A stretch of 64,000 nt of DNA. It comes from Triglochin maritima. Its lineage: Eukaryota; Streptophyta; Magnoliopsida; Alismatales; Juncaginaceae. A program made the translations under genes and the position numbers. A model generated the notes under the pieces. That model was not told the origin of the DNA. It saw only the letters and a list, made by a program, of their open reading frames with translations, and did no database searches. Positions 1-12,092 of this stretch are shown here, one piece after another. How positions within the stretch are numbered: position 1 is the first letter of the stretch; each line of letters begins with the position of its first letter. Location of the stretch: positions 682,001 to 746,000 of the forward strand of contig OY821789.1 of assembly GCA_963682175.1 (NCBI GenBank). The letters run 5' to 3'.

Positions 1-146
1 AAAATTTGGCTTCACATTTTAAAAAGTGAATTCCTCAAGCTGCAAGCAATGTGTTGTGTTGTCCTCTAAGAAAGCTGGAACCATTAATCCAGGCTTAATG
101 GTAGATTCTACATGCAAACAATTTACAACATCCACATAATAATCAC

Positions 147-3100
147 CTGGCAATCCCAGCATACTGTTCACGACCATTTGGGGCTTGAGTATACAACGTT
201 GCCCTTATATCAACATTGGCAGAACTTCCAAATGCTCGAACTATAGCGATCACGTCGTATGCAAGCTTTCTTTGAACTCTACCTGTAATTTCTTGCTGGA
301 TGCCATTCCAACTTTGAGTACGATGACTTGTCGAAACAAAATTATTTCCAGTTACTGGAAGTACCATTCCATTTCCCATCGAATCACACAAAAAAAAGTT
401 GCATCCCCTTGCAGACCAATGGTTGAGACCATCTTCAAAATGAGGGTTTTGAATTATATTATGGTCCCCATCATCAATATTGTACGAATTTTGTTCCTAA
501 CGGCAATGTATCTAATATTAGTATATGAAACAATAATAAATGAAATACAATATGTTATACGTATTATTATCTCAATATCTTGTACTCAAATAACATGAAA
601 CATCGATGTTACCGTTCTACTAAAAATGTGATATTCCTTGTCAAGTAAAAGAATAATTATGAAACTTCCAAAGATGTTAAATATGCAGCTTTTATAAAAA
701 AAAAAATAACTCGAGCCAAATTGAGTTTTATTTATTTTATAATCGTTTTCACATACTTTCCTTGATATCCTCCGCATTAACTAAGAGATTATTATTATCA
801 TCTTTAATGCATTTAACTTGATTAAGATCTCTAGTTTTCTTCTCTCTTATTTTAGTCAGCTTATATATTTCAACATCTCCCTCATTTGATCCCAACTTTT
901 GGTATAAATTCTCATAAACAAACTCTCTAGTCTCTTTTACTGCTTTCTTAGCTTTTTTTATTAGCCAACTTATACTTTTCTAAGTTAGTTTCATTTTTAT
1001 CTTTAAACCACATCTTATAACATTCTTTACAAGCAATTAGAGAATGTTATAAGATTTGGTTTAAAGATAAAAATGAAACTAACTTAGAAGAGTATAAGTT
1101 GGCTAATAAAAAAAGCTAAGAAAGCAGTAAAAGAGACTAGAGGGTTTGTTATAAAAAAGAATGTTATAAGATGTGGTTTAAAGATAAAAATAAAACTAAC
1201 TTAGAAGAGTATAAGTTGGCTAATAAAAAAACTAAGAAAGCAGTAAGAGATGCTAGATGAGTTGTTTATGAGAATTTATACCAAAAGTTGGGATCAAAGG
1301 AGGGAGGTGTTGGAATATATAAGTTGGCTAAAATAAGAGAGAAGAAAACTAGAGATTTTAATCAAGTTAAATACATTAAAAATGATAATAATAAACTTTT
1401 AGTTAATGCGGAGGATATCAAGGAAAGGTGGAGAGAATATTTTGATAAGTTGTTTAATGGAGAAAATGATAGTGACACTTTTGGAGTGGATGATACAATT
1501 GAGGAATCTAATAAACGATTTGTAAAGAGGATAAAAGAAGTTGGGGTTAAGGAAACCTTAAAAAGAATGAAAATTGTAAGACTTTAGGACCAGACGAGAT
1601 CCTGATTGAGGTGTGAAAATGTCTGGGAGATAAAACAATAACGTGGTTAACTAAATTGTTTAGTAGTATCTTTGAGAAAAATAAAATATCAAATGAGTGG
1701 AGAAGAAGTATTTTAGTGCCAATTTACAAGAATAAATGGGATATTCAAAGTTGCACCAACTATAAAGGTATCAAACTCATGTGTCATACTATGAAATTGT
1801 GGGAATGACTAATTGAGCACCGTCTAAGGAAAGAGACATGTGTTAGATATAATCAAATTGGTTTCATGCCTGAAAGGTTAATGATAGATGTCATATTTCT
1901 TATTAGACAACTTATGGAGAGGTATAGAGAACAAAAGAAAGATTTACATATGGTTTTTATTGATTTAGAAAAGGTATATGATAGATTTCCAAGAAATGTT
2001 ATGTGGTGGGCCTTGCGAAAAAGAAAGTATCAACAAAATATGTGAATTTAATTAAAGATATGTATGAAGAAGTTGAAACTAGTATTAGAATTTGTGATAG
2101 TGTGACTAAAGTTTTTCCGATTAAGATTGGACTTCATCAGGGTTCAGCTTTAAGTCCATATTTATTTGTTTTAGTAATGGATGAGGTGACAAAAGACTTA
2201 CAATGTGAGATTTCATGGTGTATGTTTTTTACGGATGATGTAGTATTAATTGACGAGAGTATGGTAGGTGTGGAGAGAAAACTAGAGTTGTGGAGAAATA
2301 CTTTAGAAACAAAAGATTTTAAACTAAGTAGATCTAAAACTGAATATATGAAATGTTGTTTCAGTACCGCTAATACCGAAGAAGATGAGATTATATTAGA
2401 TGGGCAAGTGATGCGTAGAAAAGATATTTTTAGATATCTTGGATCAATACTTCAAAAAGATGGGGAGGTCGATGAAGATACTCACCGTATGATTAGAGCA
2501 GGATGGATGAAATGACGACAAACGTCAGGTGTTTTATGTGACAAGAAAATTCCACTTAAGTTAAAAGGAAAGTTTTATAGAACCGCAATAAGACATGCAA
2601 TGCTATATGGTGCGGGATGCTGGACCACTAAAAGACAACATATACAAAAGATGAGTGTATCTGAAATGAGGATGTTGAGGTGGATGTGTGACCACACTCG
2701 AATGGATCGGATTAGAAATGAAGACATTCGTGAGAGAGTTAGAGTGACTCCAATGAAAGAGAAAGTTATCCAACACAGATTGAGATTGTATGGACATGTA
2801 CAAAGAAGACATATGGAGACACCTATAAGAAGAGGGATATTGAATCAGATCGAAGACATAAAAACAGGAAGAGGCAGACCACGATTGACTTGGGAGGAAG
2901 CGGTCAAAAGATATTTAAAAGAATGAAATATTCCTCGAGAATTTGCATTGGATAGAAACGCGTGGAAGAACGCGATTCACGTACCTGAATCGTGACTCCT
3001 TAGAGTTTCATTTCTAGTCTACCCCAACTAATTTGGAATAAAAGACTTTGTTGTTGTTGTTGTTGTTGTTTCACATACTGTCATAAAACCGATAATCTTC

Positions 3101-3924
3101 CAGAAGAAGAAAAGGTTGAGAAGCAATTAATTCTCTTTCATAGCAAGTGTTAGAAACAAAACATCGAAAATGAATGAAGAAATAATTAGAGGATGAGATC
3201 AAGAAAATTTAGTCTATTTCCTGTGTTACTAGAAAACGGATTAAAACACAATATGAACACCGATGGCCCGTGAAACCATTTGGTCTACCTCATGCTGGCA
3301 AATGTTGGGAGAGAAGACAGTGACGAGATTAATTAGAAGGTCCACACCAGCAGGAGGTCCTTCCAAATAAAATATTATTTGTCGTCCCATTCTAGGAACT
3401 GAAAAAGAACCATCCAATTTCTCCCATTGCTCATGGGACGCAAGCACTCTGCAGTCATTTACAAAATTGTCAGGGTCAGCTCGGCAGCCTCGGTCAGCTA
3501 TTGGAATATCAGTGAAAGAAACATTACCCCAATGGCCCAAATAATTTCATAACTATTACCTTCCCACAAATATATAGTCTGTAGGAGAGTCATCATAGTC
3601 TACTCTCACAGTTGCTTGGATGGATGCTGGCCCTTGAACAGCTCCTCCGACTTTAACAATGGCACAAGCAACATATTCATTACCAGGAGAAACTTTGCCT
3701 GTTATATCTTGCTCTAAACCCTGCCAAGTATCAGTACGTTTGGTGACGACTGTGTACCGATCCTTAGTATCTGCTATTCCACTATGATTCCCATGCTGTC
3801 CTGAAATGACACGTGCCTCGCAAGAGTTGGGGTGCCATGAAGACAGTCCTTCAGAAAAGTTGGGGTTCATGATGATATTATCTTTGCGGCCACTTTGTGA
3901 ATTAGAGACTGTATATTTGGTGTC
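147..3924 (-). CDS. Endo-1,4-beta-xylanase with tandem CBM22 modules (GH10 type), 5' part only
   Basis: Three coding exons are readable: 3924-3560, 3448-3289 and 496-147, all bounded by AG/GT and phase-consistent (365 nt ending phase 2, 160 nt restoring phase 0, 350 nt ending phase 2). They encode one complete CBM22 carbohydrate-binding module ([15 protein letters not shown] start, [11 protein letters not shown], then [11 protein letters not shown] and [13 protein letters not shown]) and the first half of a second ([27 protein letters not shown]). This arrangement is that of plant xylanases acting on cell-wall xylan, which carry several CBM22 modules followed by a GH10 catalytic domain. The catalytic domain lies beyond the left edge and is not seen. 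The intron between exons 2 and 3 holds a LINE. The first exon and start codon are not resolved; an ORF at 4398-4207 with a hydrophobic N-terminus (ILVLMSIFLLLLPCTG) is one candidate. The family is confident; the gene is incomplete here. Confidence 0.85.
758..1425. repeat. 5' inversion and internal duplication of the LINE
   Basis: The segment 758-1035 is the reverse complement, with a few mismatches, of about 1160-1425. Between them, 1040-1150 is a further direct copy of 1160-1255, including the shared AGAATGTTATAAGAT and AGTATAAGTTGGCTAATAAAA blocks. The LINE 5' end is therefore inverted and partly duplicated, and could form a hairpin about 260 bp long in RNA. Confidence 0.85.
758..3068 (+). 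mobile_element. RTE-type LINE, 5' truncated and 5' inverted, in xylanase intron
   Basis: The 3' part (about 1160-3068) reads on the plus strand as decayed reverse transcriptase. Visible motifs are [25 protein letters not shown] in the position of the usual YADD box, and a C-terminal region with [11 protein letters not shown] and [10 protein letters not shown] typical of plant RTE elements. Stops break the frame, for example near 1587, 2513 and 2926. The end is a (TTG)n tail at about 3045-3068, as in RTE/BovB LINEs. An 11-bp target-site duplication, TTTCACATACT, flanks the whole unit at 747-757 and 3069-3079. The endonuclease domain is absent. The first 280 bp are an inverted copy of the adjacent LINE sequence. 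The insertion is antisense to the host xylanase gene. Confidence 0.9.
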
Positions 3925-5243
3925 CTGCAAGAAAGCTTCATTATACAAGGAAAAACCACTTTGATGTGATAAAAATTACTAAAACAGCATCTCCAATAGC
4001 TTTCATATCTCCAGTAAATAATTAATGTTGAAGCAGGGAAGAGGCGAAATTTCCTACAAATTCCATCACACACTAAAACTAGAACAGACCTAGCTGCTTG
4101 AGAGAATTATCAAGCATCAAATACCCACTATAGAAATCATGGTTTCTTGCCTTCATAAAGCAACTTGTTTTTTGATGTACGGAGACGATGACTGATTGTT
4201 GCAACATTAATTTGGTAAGCATGACACATCACATAATCGATTTCCATCAGGCGACGGAATTATAAAAAATACAACAACTAGACGTTTCACCATCCCAATC
4301 AAGGAACCCAAGTAGCTCCCAGTACATGGCAAAAGAAGAAGAAAAATTGACATCAAAACAAGTATCAACCATTTTCTAGTTGGATAGAATATAGCCACAA
4401 ATTAACCTCGTGAGATACTTGAATTCTACAAGTATCAAGAACAACAAACAAGTCATTGCATGATATTAGCGATTAATGCAATAGTTTCTAAATTTTTCTG
4501 TCAGATGTTTCTGTACAAGCAAGATTAACGTTCTAGGCCATTAAAGATCCTAAAGACTTATGCATGACAAATTCATCTCAACTTGCACAGCATCAGTCCA
4601 ACCGACCAAAAGTTAGCATATATAAGAGATTCTCAACTCTAAAGCCAACCAACTTTCCTAGCATTTTCACTAGTCTCCAGCAGAATCCACTATCCAAAAA
4701 ACAAAACAAAAAACCATTACCTCATTGGCACCGCCATTCTCGTCAGGGCTCAGGCCGCAATCCATGGCACCTTCTCCACCCTATTAGGACACAAAATCAG
4801 CAACAAAACTACCATCAGACAACGAAATCGAGAAGAATGCCAAAAGCAGATCATCAAGTTCCCACTACTCTACCTCGGGATAAGATCTAAGAGGTTTTCC
4901 GCGTCTTCCTTTGCTGAACAAGGAGGAGAACCTCCTCCTCATCCTACTCTGCGGATTCCCAATCGCTGCCGACACCGAGATCGAAGATCAAGCAACGAGA
5001 TGGATGGTTTGAAATCACCATGTTTGGAGAAAAACGAGTTTTCTAGGGTTTTTGGTGGGTTCGATTTGGATGTTTGCTTCTGGTGGGAGGTCAGAGTCGA
5101 TTCGTTGGAGGAGTGATTGGGAGAAGATGGAATTGAAGGGAAACTTGAGTTGGAAGCGAATGGAATTGAAATACTCGGACGGGAGTTTATTAGGGGATTT
5201 TTGGGTTTGAAATGGAGGGAACGGATGTCCTCCCAACTATGGG
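3925..5243. other. Region upstream of the xylanase exons, no gene resolved
   Basis: This holds the presumed upstream intron and 5' exon of the xylanase gene. The stretch 4207-4398 on the minus strand has a short ORF beginning MAIFYPTRKW and a hydrophobic run that could be a signal or membrane anchor. About 4890-5200 on the minus strand is Ser/Pro-rich and could be a 5' leader or nothing. Neither is supported by a clear homologue I recognise. Confidence 0.4.
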
Positions 5244-5515
5244 TACGGGTGAGCAAAATTTGATTTGGTCTGGATGTCCGGACCAAATCGAATTTTTCGG
5301 TTCGGACCGAATCGGACCGAACTTTTTCGGTCCGGTCTTTGGTCCAGAGGACCATGGGAATTTGGTCTTCGGTTCGGTCCGGTTCGGGCCGGTCAAAGAC
5401 AGAAATTTTAAGGATTAAATTCGGATTTTAGACCGGACCGAACCGATTTTTTCGGTCCGGTCTTCCGAAAAATTCAGTCCGGTTCGGTCGGGTCCCGGAC
5501 CGAAGCTCACCCCTA
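5244..5515. mobile_element. hAT-like MITE, TAGGGGTGAGC family
   Basis: The element is 272 bp long with terminal inverted repeats TACGGGTGAGC (left) and GCTCACCCCTA (right). Imperfect 8-bp duplications flank it: ACTATGGG at 5236-5243 and ACTACGGG at 5516-5523. The interior is dense in GGTCCGG and CCGGACC inverted motifs. An 8-bp duplication with TAGGG-type ends fits non-autonomous hAT elements. The sequence just after it (5521-5640) restarts with GGGTGAGC and more ACCGGACC motifs, suggesting a second, degraded copy. It shares its terminal pattern with the element at 10219. Confidence 0.75.
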
Positions 5516-6936
5516 ACTACGGGTGAGCAACCACCGGACCGGATCTGACCAATTCGTTCCGAGTTTACTAGGGTTTTAGTTGCAGTCCGGACCGATTCCT
5601 CTGGACAGGACCCGGAGGTTATTCCAATGCAGTATGAACCGGTTGCACAACTCTACTCTCAACTCCAAAGACCAAAGTCAAAGATAGTATTATTTTATGG
5701 GTTTTGGATTTATTTTATCCTACTAAGTACTCGTATTACTGTTTTTTTATATTTTCTCTGTTGTTTTTAAAACACTTTTTGATACCATGAATTTCTATTG
5801 ATCTCTTTCTTTAACAAACCTAAATCATGATAGCAGGTCAACATCTAAATCATATATGAGATTCGTCATTGACCCTCCCACTACTATTGTCCCACGTTCG
5901 CCCGATCATGCTTGATGGTCAATTACCACCGAATGTACACATCCAGTACTTAGAAGAACATGTAAATAGATACTCCTTTTGTATTGGGAATTGTCAAACG
6001 TCACTCGAGTTTTACTAAAATTGTCTGTCTTAATTACTCATTTGTCTTTCACAATCCATTTAATGTTCATTATGTCCCGTAAAAAATAAAATAAAAATCG
6101 GAACGTCTGGTTAGGACGCCTCCTCTATGGAGGGGCGTCTGGTAAAAAAAATTGAATTTATACGGTGTGTTATTTCAAATTATACGGTGTGTTTTTTAAA
6201 ATCTTGAATTTATACGGTATGTTATTTCAAATTATTTCAGATTCCGTTGCAAGATTTTCGGTGGTGACGAAGTGAAAAAAAACACAAACGTAAATAAACA
6301 GATCAATATCCGGAGAACGTTGTAGGATTTGCAAACCCATTGTGGTTATAATTAAGAGAGAGAGAGAGAGAGAGAGAATTATATTATCCTATTGTAACTA
6401 CCTACACTTGCAAGCAAAAGTGATTCATCCACAACTTAATAATTTCGTAACAAGAAGTATTTATGGAACTATCCTTTCTTTCTGAATCATGCCCTTGAGG
6501 AGCCTAAGATCATTTCCCCTTCATGCCGAATTTGAAGGATGTCTCCATTTCAACCAATATCACCAAAAAGACAATCTAAGCGAATGACGTCATTTTTACT
6601 ATCATTTAGTAAAATTATATCCTTCAGCAGAGATGAGTGGATCAAAGCACTATCGCGCAAGGTTAAAAAAGAAGACGTGCACATAGAATACCTAAACAGT
6701 AAACAGAGTAGGCGCAGGTGATCTTTACAAATCAGGGATGCTGAATTATTTTTATGTTCTATGACATAACCAATTCCATCTCCAGAAGAAAGGTAGTTTA
6801 CTAGTTTGATATGTATTAGGACTCCAAATTTAACATAAACAAGCTTCATATTAGTTTAAGGAAAAGAACAGAAAAAAGATAAAAATACTGGGAAAGAGAG
6901 GATATTTCAAACCAACAGTTTTGTGCAATTAGGGCA
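5516..6936. other. Intergenic DNA with simple repeats
   Basis: No gene is recognised. About 6150-6230 contains three loose copies of a TTATACGGTGTGT-type unit, and 6354-6378 is an (AG)n microsatellite. The short open frames at 6539-6849 resemble no family I know. Confidence 0.6.
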
Positions 6937-7345
6937 TTCCTTAGATCCCCCCACGCCCGGTCATCCCAGGCGACGACCCGGGCATTAAATAAAAAATATT
7001 TTTTTTATTTTTTTTGTTTTGATTTTTGTAATTTTTTGGTTTGAGTTTTTTTTATTTTTATTTTTGAAAATACGTTTTATAATTGTTTTGATTTTTAAAA
7101 AAAAATTTATTTTTTTTAAATTTTTACCAAGATGGACCCCGAAATGATGTGGAGAAGAGAGATAGGTTGTTGTGGGTTGTGTTGGGTTGTGGTTAAGATA
7201 TGAATAGTATAGGAAAGAGAAGAAAGTGGGTTGAGGAAAGAGAAAGCTGATATGGAAGAGAGAGAAAGCTGATTTTGAAGAGAGAGAGAACTGATGACCG
7301 GGTCGTCCAAGTCATGGTTAGTGATGGTCTTAGTAGCCTCTACGC
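6937..7345. mobile_element. Harbinger-related (Tourist-like) MITE
   Basis: A stretch starting GGGCATTCCTTAGAT after TTA has CCGGTCATCCCAGG and GACCGGGTCGTCC subterminal motifs, a T-rich core, and a GA-rich arm with repeated GAGAGAAAGCTGAT units. In reverse orientation it matches the element at about 47685-48117: CCCAACCCAACCCACAATAACC, the ACCAAGATG...CC segment and the AATGCCC end. Boundaries are approximate; the right end could be near GTCTTAGTAGCC at about 7340. The assignment to Harbinger rests on resemblance to the flank of the PIF ORF1 element at 10690. Confidence 0.55.
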
Positions 7346-7652
7346 TTGACAGAATGCCTCTGGAGGAGTAAATCAAACAAAATGGACAGTGAATAGTACA
7401 ATATCGGTCACCACATAAATGATGAAAATATAAACCAGTGAAGGGACTTAACTATGCTCATTTTCTGGACATTTTGTCCAAAAAAAGAGATGATGGGGAA
7501 ACGAATGCTGCCCCGTAAGAATGTAGTGTTATTCGGGAATTCATCATCACTTTGAATGAGAAAAGTATGTAATTGTCAAACAGTAGGACGGATGGAACCC
7601 CAATGCAGGTGCAAGAAGACATGGTCATCATTCATTATCGACACAAAAGCAA

Positions 7653-9177
7653 TCATGATTCAATTGATCTACGAGCACATCGCCGGACCCGCCTGCAAGA
7701 AAATATTTGTCAAGCAATGTAAGTGGATCTGAAGAATAGAAACATCTTTTCTAGCAATGCGCACATTTCTTACTTGTTATAGGCCTGAATGTCATGTTGA
7801 AACAATTGGGCGGCCTCAGGATTAGCAGGGCTAGCAGGATTGGGATCGGTAAGCAGAGACTGCAACATTTCACAAGTCATTACAATGCCCAAAACAAAGC
7901 AAGAAATGCACTCCAATAATTTTGTGATTGAAGAACGAAGAAAGAAATTGACCTGCACTGATGTCAAAATTGTGCAGACATTGTGACAAGGGGACCATGC
8001 ATCCTGAATTATATCCATACAGAGGGTGCCATCATTGTAAACTGCCAAAGAGGAAGACGATTGTGTCATGGTAGAAGTGTGCTACTAAACCACATGGAAC
8101 ACAAAATGTGTCCAACGATAGGATGATATGATATATAAGAAGAATTGAGAGTAAAAGAGCAGTAAATAAACTAAAAATAGTTGGTCCACAGCTGACAGAA
8201 AACACAAAAAAGGTTTCAGATCCAGGTATAGAAAATTGATCTACACAATGTAAAGAGAATCAAAAGCTGCAACTACACAGATCAAGTTAAAGCAAGAAAA
8301 AGGATCATGATAAGAGGAAAATACATATCCCAAACCAAATTTTAGCACCTTCAGGTGCAATTAATTAATAAACCTATATGAACTGAAAATTAGATGAATT
8401 GGGCATTCGGCATTGTTTTGCACATGAGCTTTAGTCAGCGCAAACAAATTAACAACAAGAATAAACCAAGGAAACAGGGAGAAACCATTTGGGTGGAACA
8501 CTTCCGATGTGAACCGGACCCGGGGAGGCTTCTCGGGGTAACCTTCGGCAAATGTCAATCGCAGCCCAAAAACACCACCTACACAACAATATTGCTTTCT
8601 TTAGGTCTCATACCAAACGAAAACACAAAAAGATGTACATATGATGAATACAACAAAATCATCTGACCTTCCCAAGGGGTCTCGTCCGGTCCGAAAATGG
8701 TGGCACTCCACACAAACAGATTCTCATCTGAGAAGGGACTGGCGCTGCACCCCTGCAAGTTTCGGCCGACCAAAACATCCGTTATCGATCTAAATTAGGG
8801 AAATTCAACTATCACAGAGCAAAAGGATACCAACTTTATCCAATTCAGATGAAAACAAAGATTAACCAATTCAGATGAAAACGAAGATTAACCAATTCAG
8901 TTGAAAACCAAAGATTATCCAATTTAGACGAAAATCAAATTGAGAAGTCAATTGGATGGCGCAATTGAGAAGTAAAACGAAAAAAAGATCGCAACTTTAT
9001 CGATTCAGAGTGGAACTACAGATGGGTGGTGAAATCCGAAACGGAAGCCGCAAAAAGATCAATTTTTTATCCGATTGCAACGGAAACCGAACATGGGTTT
9101 GTAGATCTGACCTCTGGCGGTTCGTTCCTGATGGCTTTGAGATCTGACATTAGCCGGAGCTGCGCGGACGAAGCCAT
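7653..9177 (-). CDS. Ubiquitin-conjugating enzyme E2, RAD6/UBC2-like
   Basis: Six exons (9177-9112, 8752-8668, 8578-8486, 8041-7953, 7859-7774, 7692-7653) join in frame to 459 nt, or 152 residues, the size of RAD6-type E2 enzymes. The UBC fold signature is intact: [27 protein letters not shown], the HPN tripeptide in EVFHPNVYNDG, the catalytic cysteine at about residue 89 in GTLCMDIIQ, then [17 protein letters not shown]. It would carry ubiquitin on that cysteine and pass it to a substrate with an E3 ligase. The start begins [10 protein letters not shown]. Residues 22-45 ([13 protein letters not shown]) and the tail [11 protein letters not shown] differ from the highly conserved canonical plant RAD6 proteins as I know them, so this looks like a diverged paralogue. 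All introns are GT-AG. Confidence 0.93.
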
Positions 9178-10218
9178 CGGAGATCGGAGGATGAAATGGA
9201 AAGGTTGGGATTGGAACTTAGAAGGAGAAATGGAGAATGAAGGTTTGGATTGTGAATGGGAAAAAGAATATTTTTCCCATTAAATAAGATCGGTGGGAAT
9301 TAAGTAAATAAACCTTCATGTTAGTAAAATCCAAAAGTTAAAAATATCGAAAGGTATTTACAAAGTAGACGAAAATAAAATTTCAAATACAGATGCTAAG
9401 GGTACAAGGAAAAATATGGTTCGACACTTATGCAATCAAGTTGTAACTAATTGTATTATCATGCTAGAATTGCATATATTTTTTGAATGAAAATGAGTTC
9501 CGTCGCACATGTCCCGATTCGACTACGTCATGTTAGATATACCATATGACTTATTTACTTGTATTAGTGAATAATTGGTTGATTTGGTGATTCCTGTGAA
9601 TGCCATATGGTTGAAGCTAATCAAATTGTGGTCAAAAGACTCAAAACTCATGTTAATTCAAACAAATGAATGGATGCAATCGTGTGCTACTAATCAAACG
9701 AATAAACTTTTCTCTTGATCGAGGTAAAAATATCAACTTCAGTCGTGTGCTACTAATTAAGAAGTCTATTCGAATAGATTTGGGTTAGTTTGGATGCAAC
9801 TCTCAACTTATGGTAGGAAGTCAGCTTATAAGAATGCGGATCTAAGACCAATTTCTTCAAAGTTTGAGAGTTGTTTGGATGACATAATACTTCTAGTAGT
9901 AAGTGATGTCTTGTCAAAATAAATTCTTAAATTACTTCAAGACTTTGATTAAATAAAAACTTATATACATATATGATGAAAATAAACAAAAAAATAGATT
10001 GGTCACAATAATCCAACAAGTTGAGAAGTTGCGAGAAGCTCCCCTACAACTTTTTCATACAATACAAATTGGTACATTGAATTCCGGATTGGGAGTTGAA
10101 TTGAGCTGAATTCTTAACTCCCAAAATAATGTTTGGACGCAACATTTTACTATAACATCCTCTAAAGCAGAAGCTACCAAAAGCTGCATCCAAACGCTCC
10201 CTTGAAGATTAGTCTACA
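9178..10218. other. Intergenic region upstream of the E2 gene
   Basis: This contains the presumed promoter and leader of the minus-strand E2 gene, then AT-rich DNA. I see no gene, RNA or clear repeat in it. Confidence 0.6.
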
Positions 10219-10475
10219 TACGGGTGTGCAAAAATTGGTCAAGTTCGATTTTTTGGACCGGTCCAGGTTTCGGTCTGGACCCAATTGAAAATTTGGTCCC
10301 GGTCCGGTCCGGACCAGTTCGATTTTTGCTTTTTTAAAAAAATGAGGTAAAAATTCGATCTTGGACCGGACCAGACCGAATCCAACCGGTCCGATCTCCA
10401 GGCCGAACCAATTCGGTCTGGTCTAGACCCGAAAAAAAATCTGGTACAATCGACCGGACTGGATGCACACCCATA
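10219..10475. mobile_element. hAT-like MITE, TAyGGGTGTGCA family
   Basis: The element is 257 bp long with terminal inverted repeats TACGGGTGTGCA and TGCACACCCATA. The flanking 8-bp duplications are AGTCTACA (10211-10218) and AGTCTATA (10476-10483). Its interior is full of GGACCGG/CCGGTCC inverted motifs, as in the element at 5244. It has no coding capacity. Confidence 0.8.
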
Positions 10476-11313
10476 AGTCTATACGAGTGAAGTGTACCAA
10501 CTTCCAACCTTTGGGTTATGCAAGTGTGCCGATTACCATAAAATTAATCATGCCAATTACCAAAAATATAATAAATAAACCCTTGAACCATGTGAAGCTG
10601 TGCTTCGTTCCTCGCGAAGTATCTCGTACGGCATCTGGCCGGTTCATTGGATCTACCAATCAAGAATCAAAGACGAGTAAAAAAATCTGGCAGTGACCTT
10701 TCTTTGGGTCATCCGTATTCATGACCTGGATGATCTGGTCATGAGTTTTCTCTCTATTTCAAATTAATTTTTTTTCTTTCACGTCAACTTTCTACCTCTC
10801 AAACTCACTTTCTTTTCTTTCTTACATTATTCACCTTTTAACTACAATTCATCACAACCTACATCTCTCATCCGCATTATCTTTTATTTCCACTAACTTT
10901 TATTTTATTCCAAAATCAATTATATTTATCCAAAACATTAATAATTCAAACAAATATATATTAATTAGCAAATAATTTTTTTATCAATAAAAAAACAAAA
11001 TACATATTTATTTAAATCATTGTACGTTGCGCAATACAATAAAATATTACATTACCTAAATTTCATTAAAATGAAAATGCATACTAATAAAAAAACAATT
11101 AATTTGCGGTTCCCCCGAACCCAGAGTTGTGGTTGTTGTGGTCGTGAGAAAGTGAAAAAAAGTGGTTGTTGTGGTCGTGAGAAAGTGTTGTGGTCGTGAG
11201 AGTGAAAAGTAGTTGTGGTTGTGGAAAAGTGTTCGGTCATGGAAAAATGTTCGGTCCATCGAAGTTATCACACCATTTAAACACCAACACTTCATATCAA
11301 AACTTCACTGAGA

Positions 11314-12092
11314 ATGTCGTCGTCTGACAACGGTGATCTCCAGGAAATGCCTCCCTCAACTTGCCCTCCCTGTGGTGGAATGAGATTTTCCCAGTTCGTC
11401 GACCCATCTTCCTGCTACAACCTTTACTATGCTGGTGGTTCCCAAGCTCCACCACCTCAAAACCCGTACTACGCCAATGGGTCCCAACCTCCATCACCGC
11501 AAAACTCGTACTCCGCCAGTGCGTACCAAAATCCACCACCGCAAAACCCTACTACCGGGGTGCCGGCCAATCCTTTCCTCAACATCACCCGCCACCAAGT
11601 GTATTCCAGATGTATTCCGACTTACTAAATATTTACTCCACTGAGTTCGAAACTCGTGATAATCTAGAACTGAGTCCCGCAAGTTTGTCTCAACAGTCAC
11701 CCGAACAGACAACCAACCCATCGAAGGGCAAACATGGTTGGTCGTACACGGAAGACGAGGCCCTCGTTTCTCCATACACTGTCGTTACTAGCGACGCGGT
11801 AGTGGGGACAAACCAGAAAGCTTTCCAGTTTTGGGAGAGAGTCAAATATTTATACGACGACGCCCGCATTACTAATGGCCAACTCTCAGCTAGAAACCAA
11901 AACTCCATCAAAAGTCGTTGGGGGAGAATAAGTCAAGCAACGAGCAAGTGGGCGGGCATCTATGATGAAGCAACAAGATGGATGGCAAGTGGACAAAACG
12001 AGGATGACGCGATCAAACAAGCTCATCTAATTTACGAGTGTGAGACCAACACCGCCTTTCAATACACCCACACTTGGAGAATCCTGAAATAA
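11314..12092 (+). pseudogene. PIF/Harbinger ORF1 (Myb/SANT-like DNA-binding protein), broken
   Basis: The N-terminal part, starting MSSSDNGDLQ, is a Pro/Gln-rich region with repeated PPPQNP(Y) units. It loses frame near 11548, where one base appears to be missing from an AACCC-TAC unit that is AACCCGTAC in earlier copies. The frame that continues carries the trihelix-like domain (HGWSYTEDEAL, GTNQKAFQFWERV, NQNSIKSRWGRI, QNEDDAIKQAHLIYE) of PIF ORF1 proteins, which bind element ends together with the transposase. It ends at a TAA at 12090-12092, exactly where its paralogue at 53564 continues into RYPKW. The C-terminal coiled-coil part is therefore not translated. Nonfunctional as read. Confidence 0.8.

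Noticed and set aside
4564..4890. 108-codon Pro/Gln-rich plus-strand ORF
   Set aside because: Low-complexity composition, antisense to the presumed xylanase leader, no recognisable domain.
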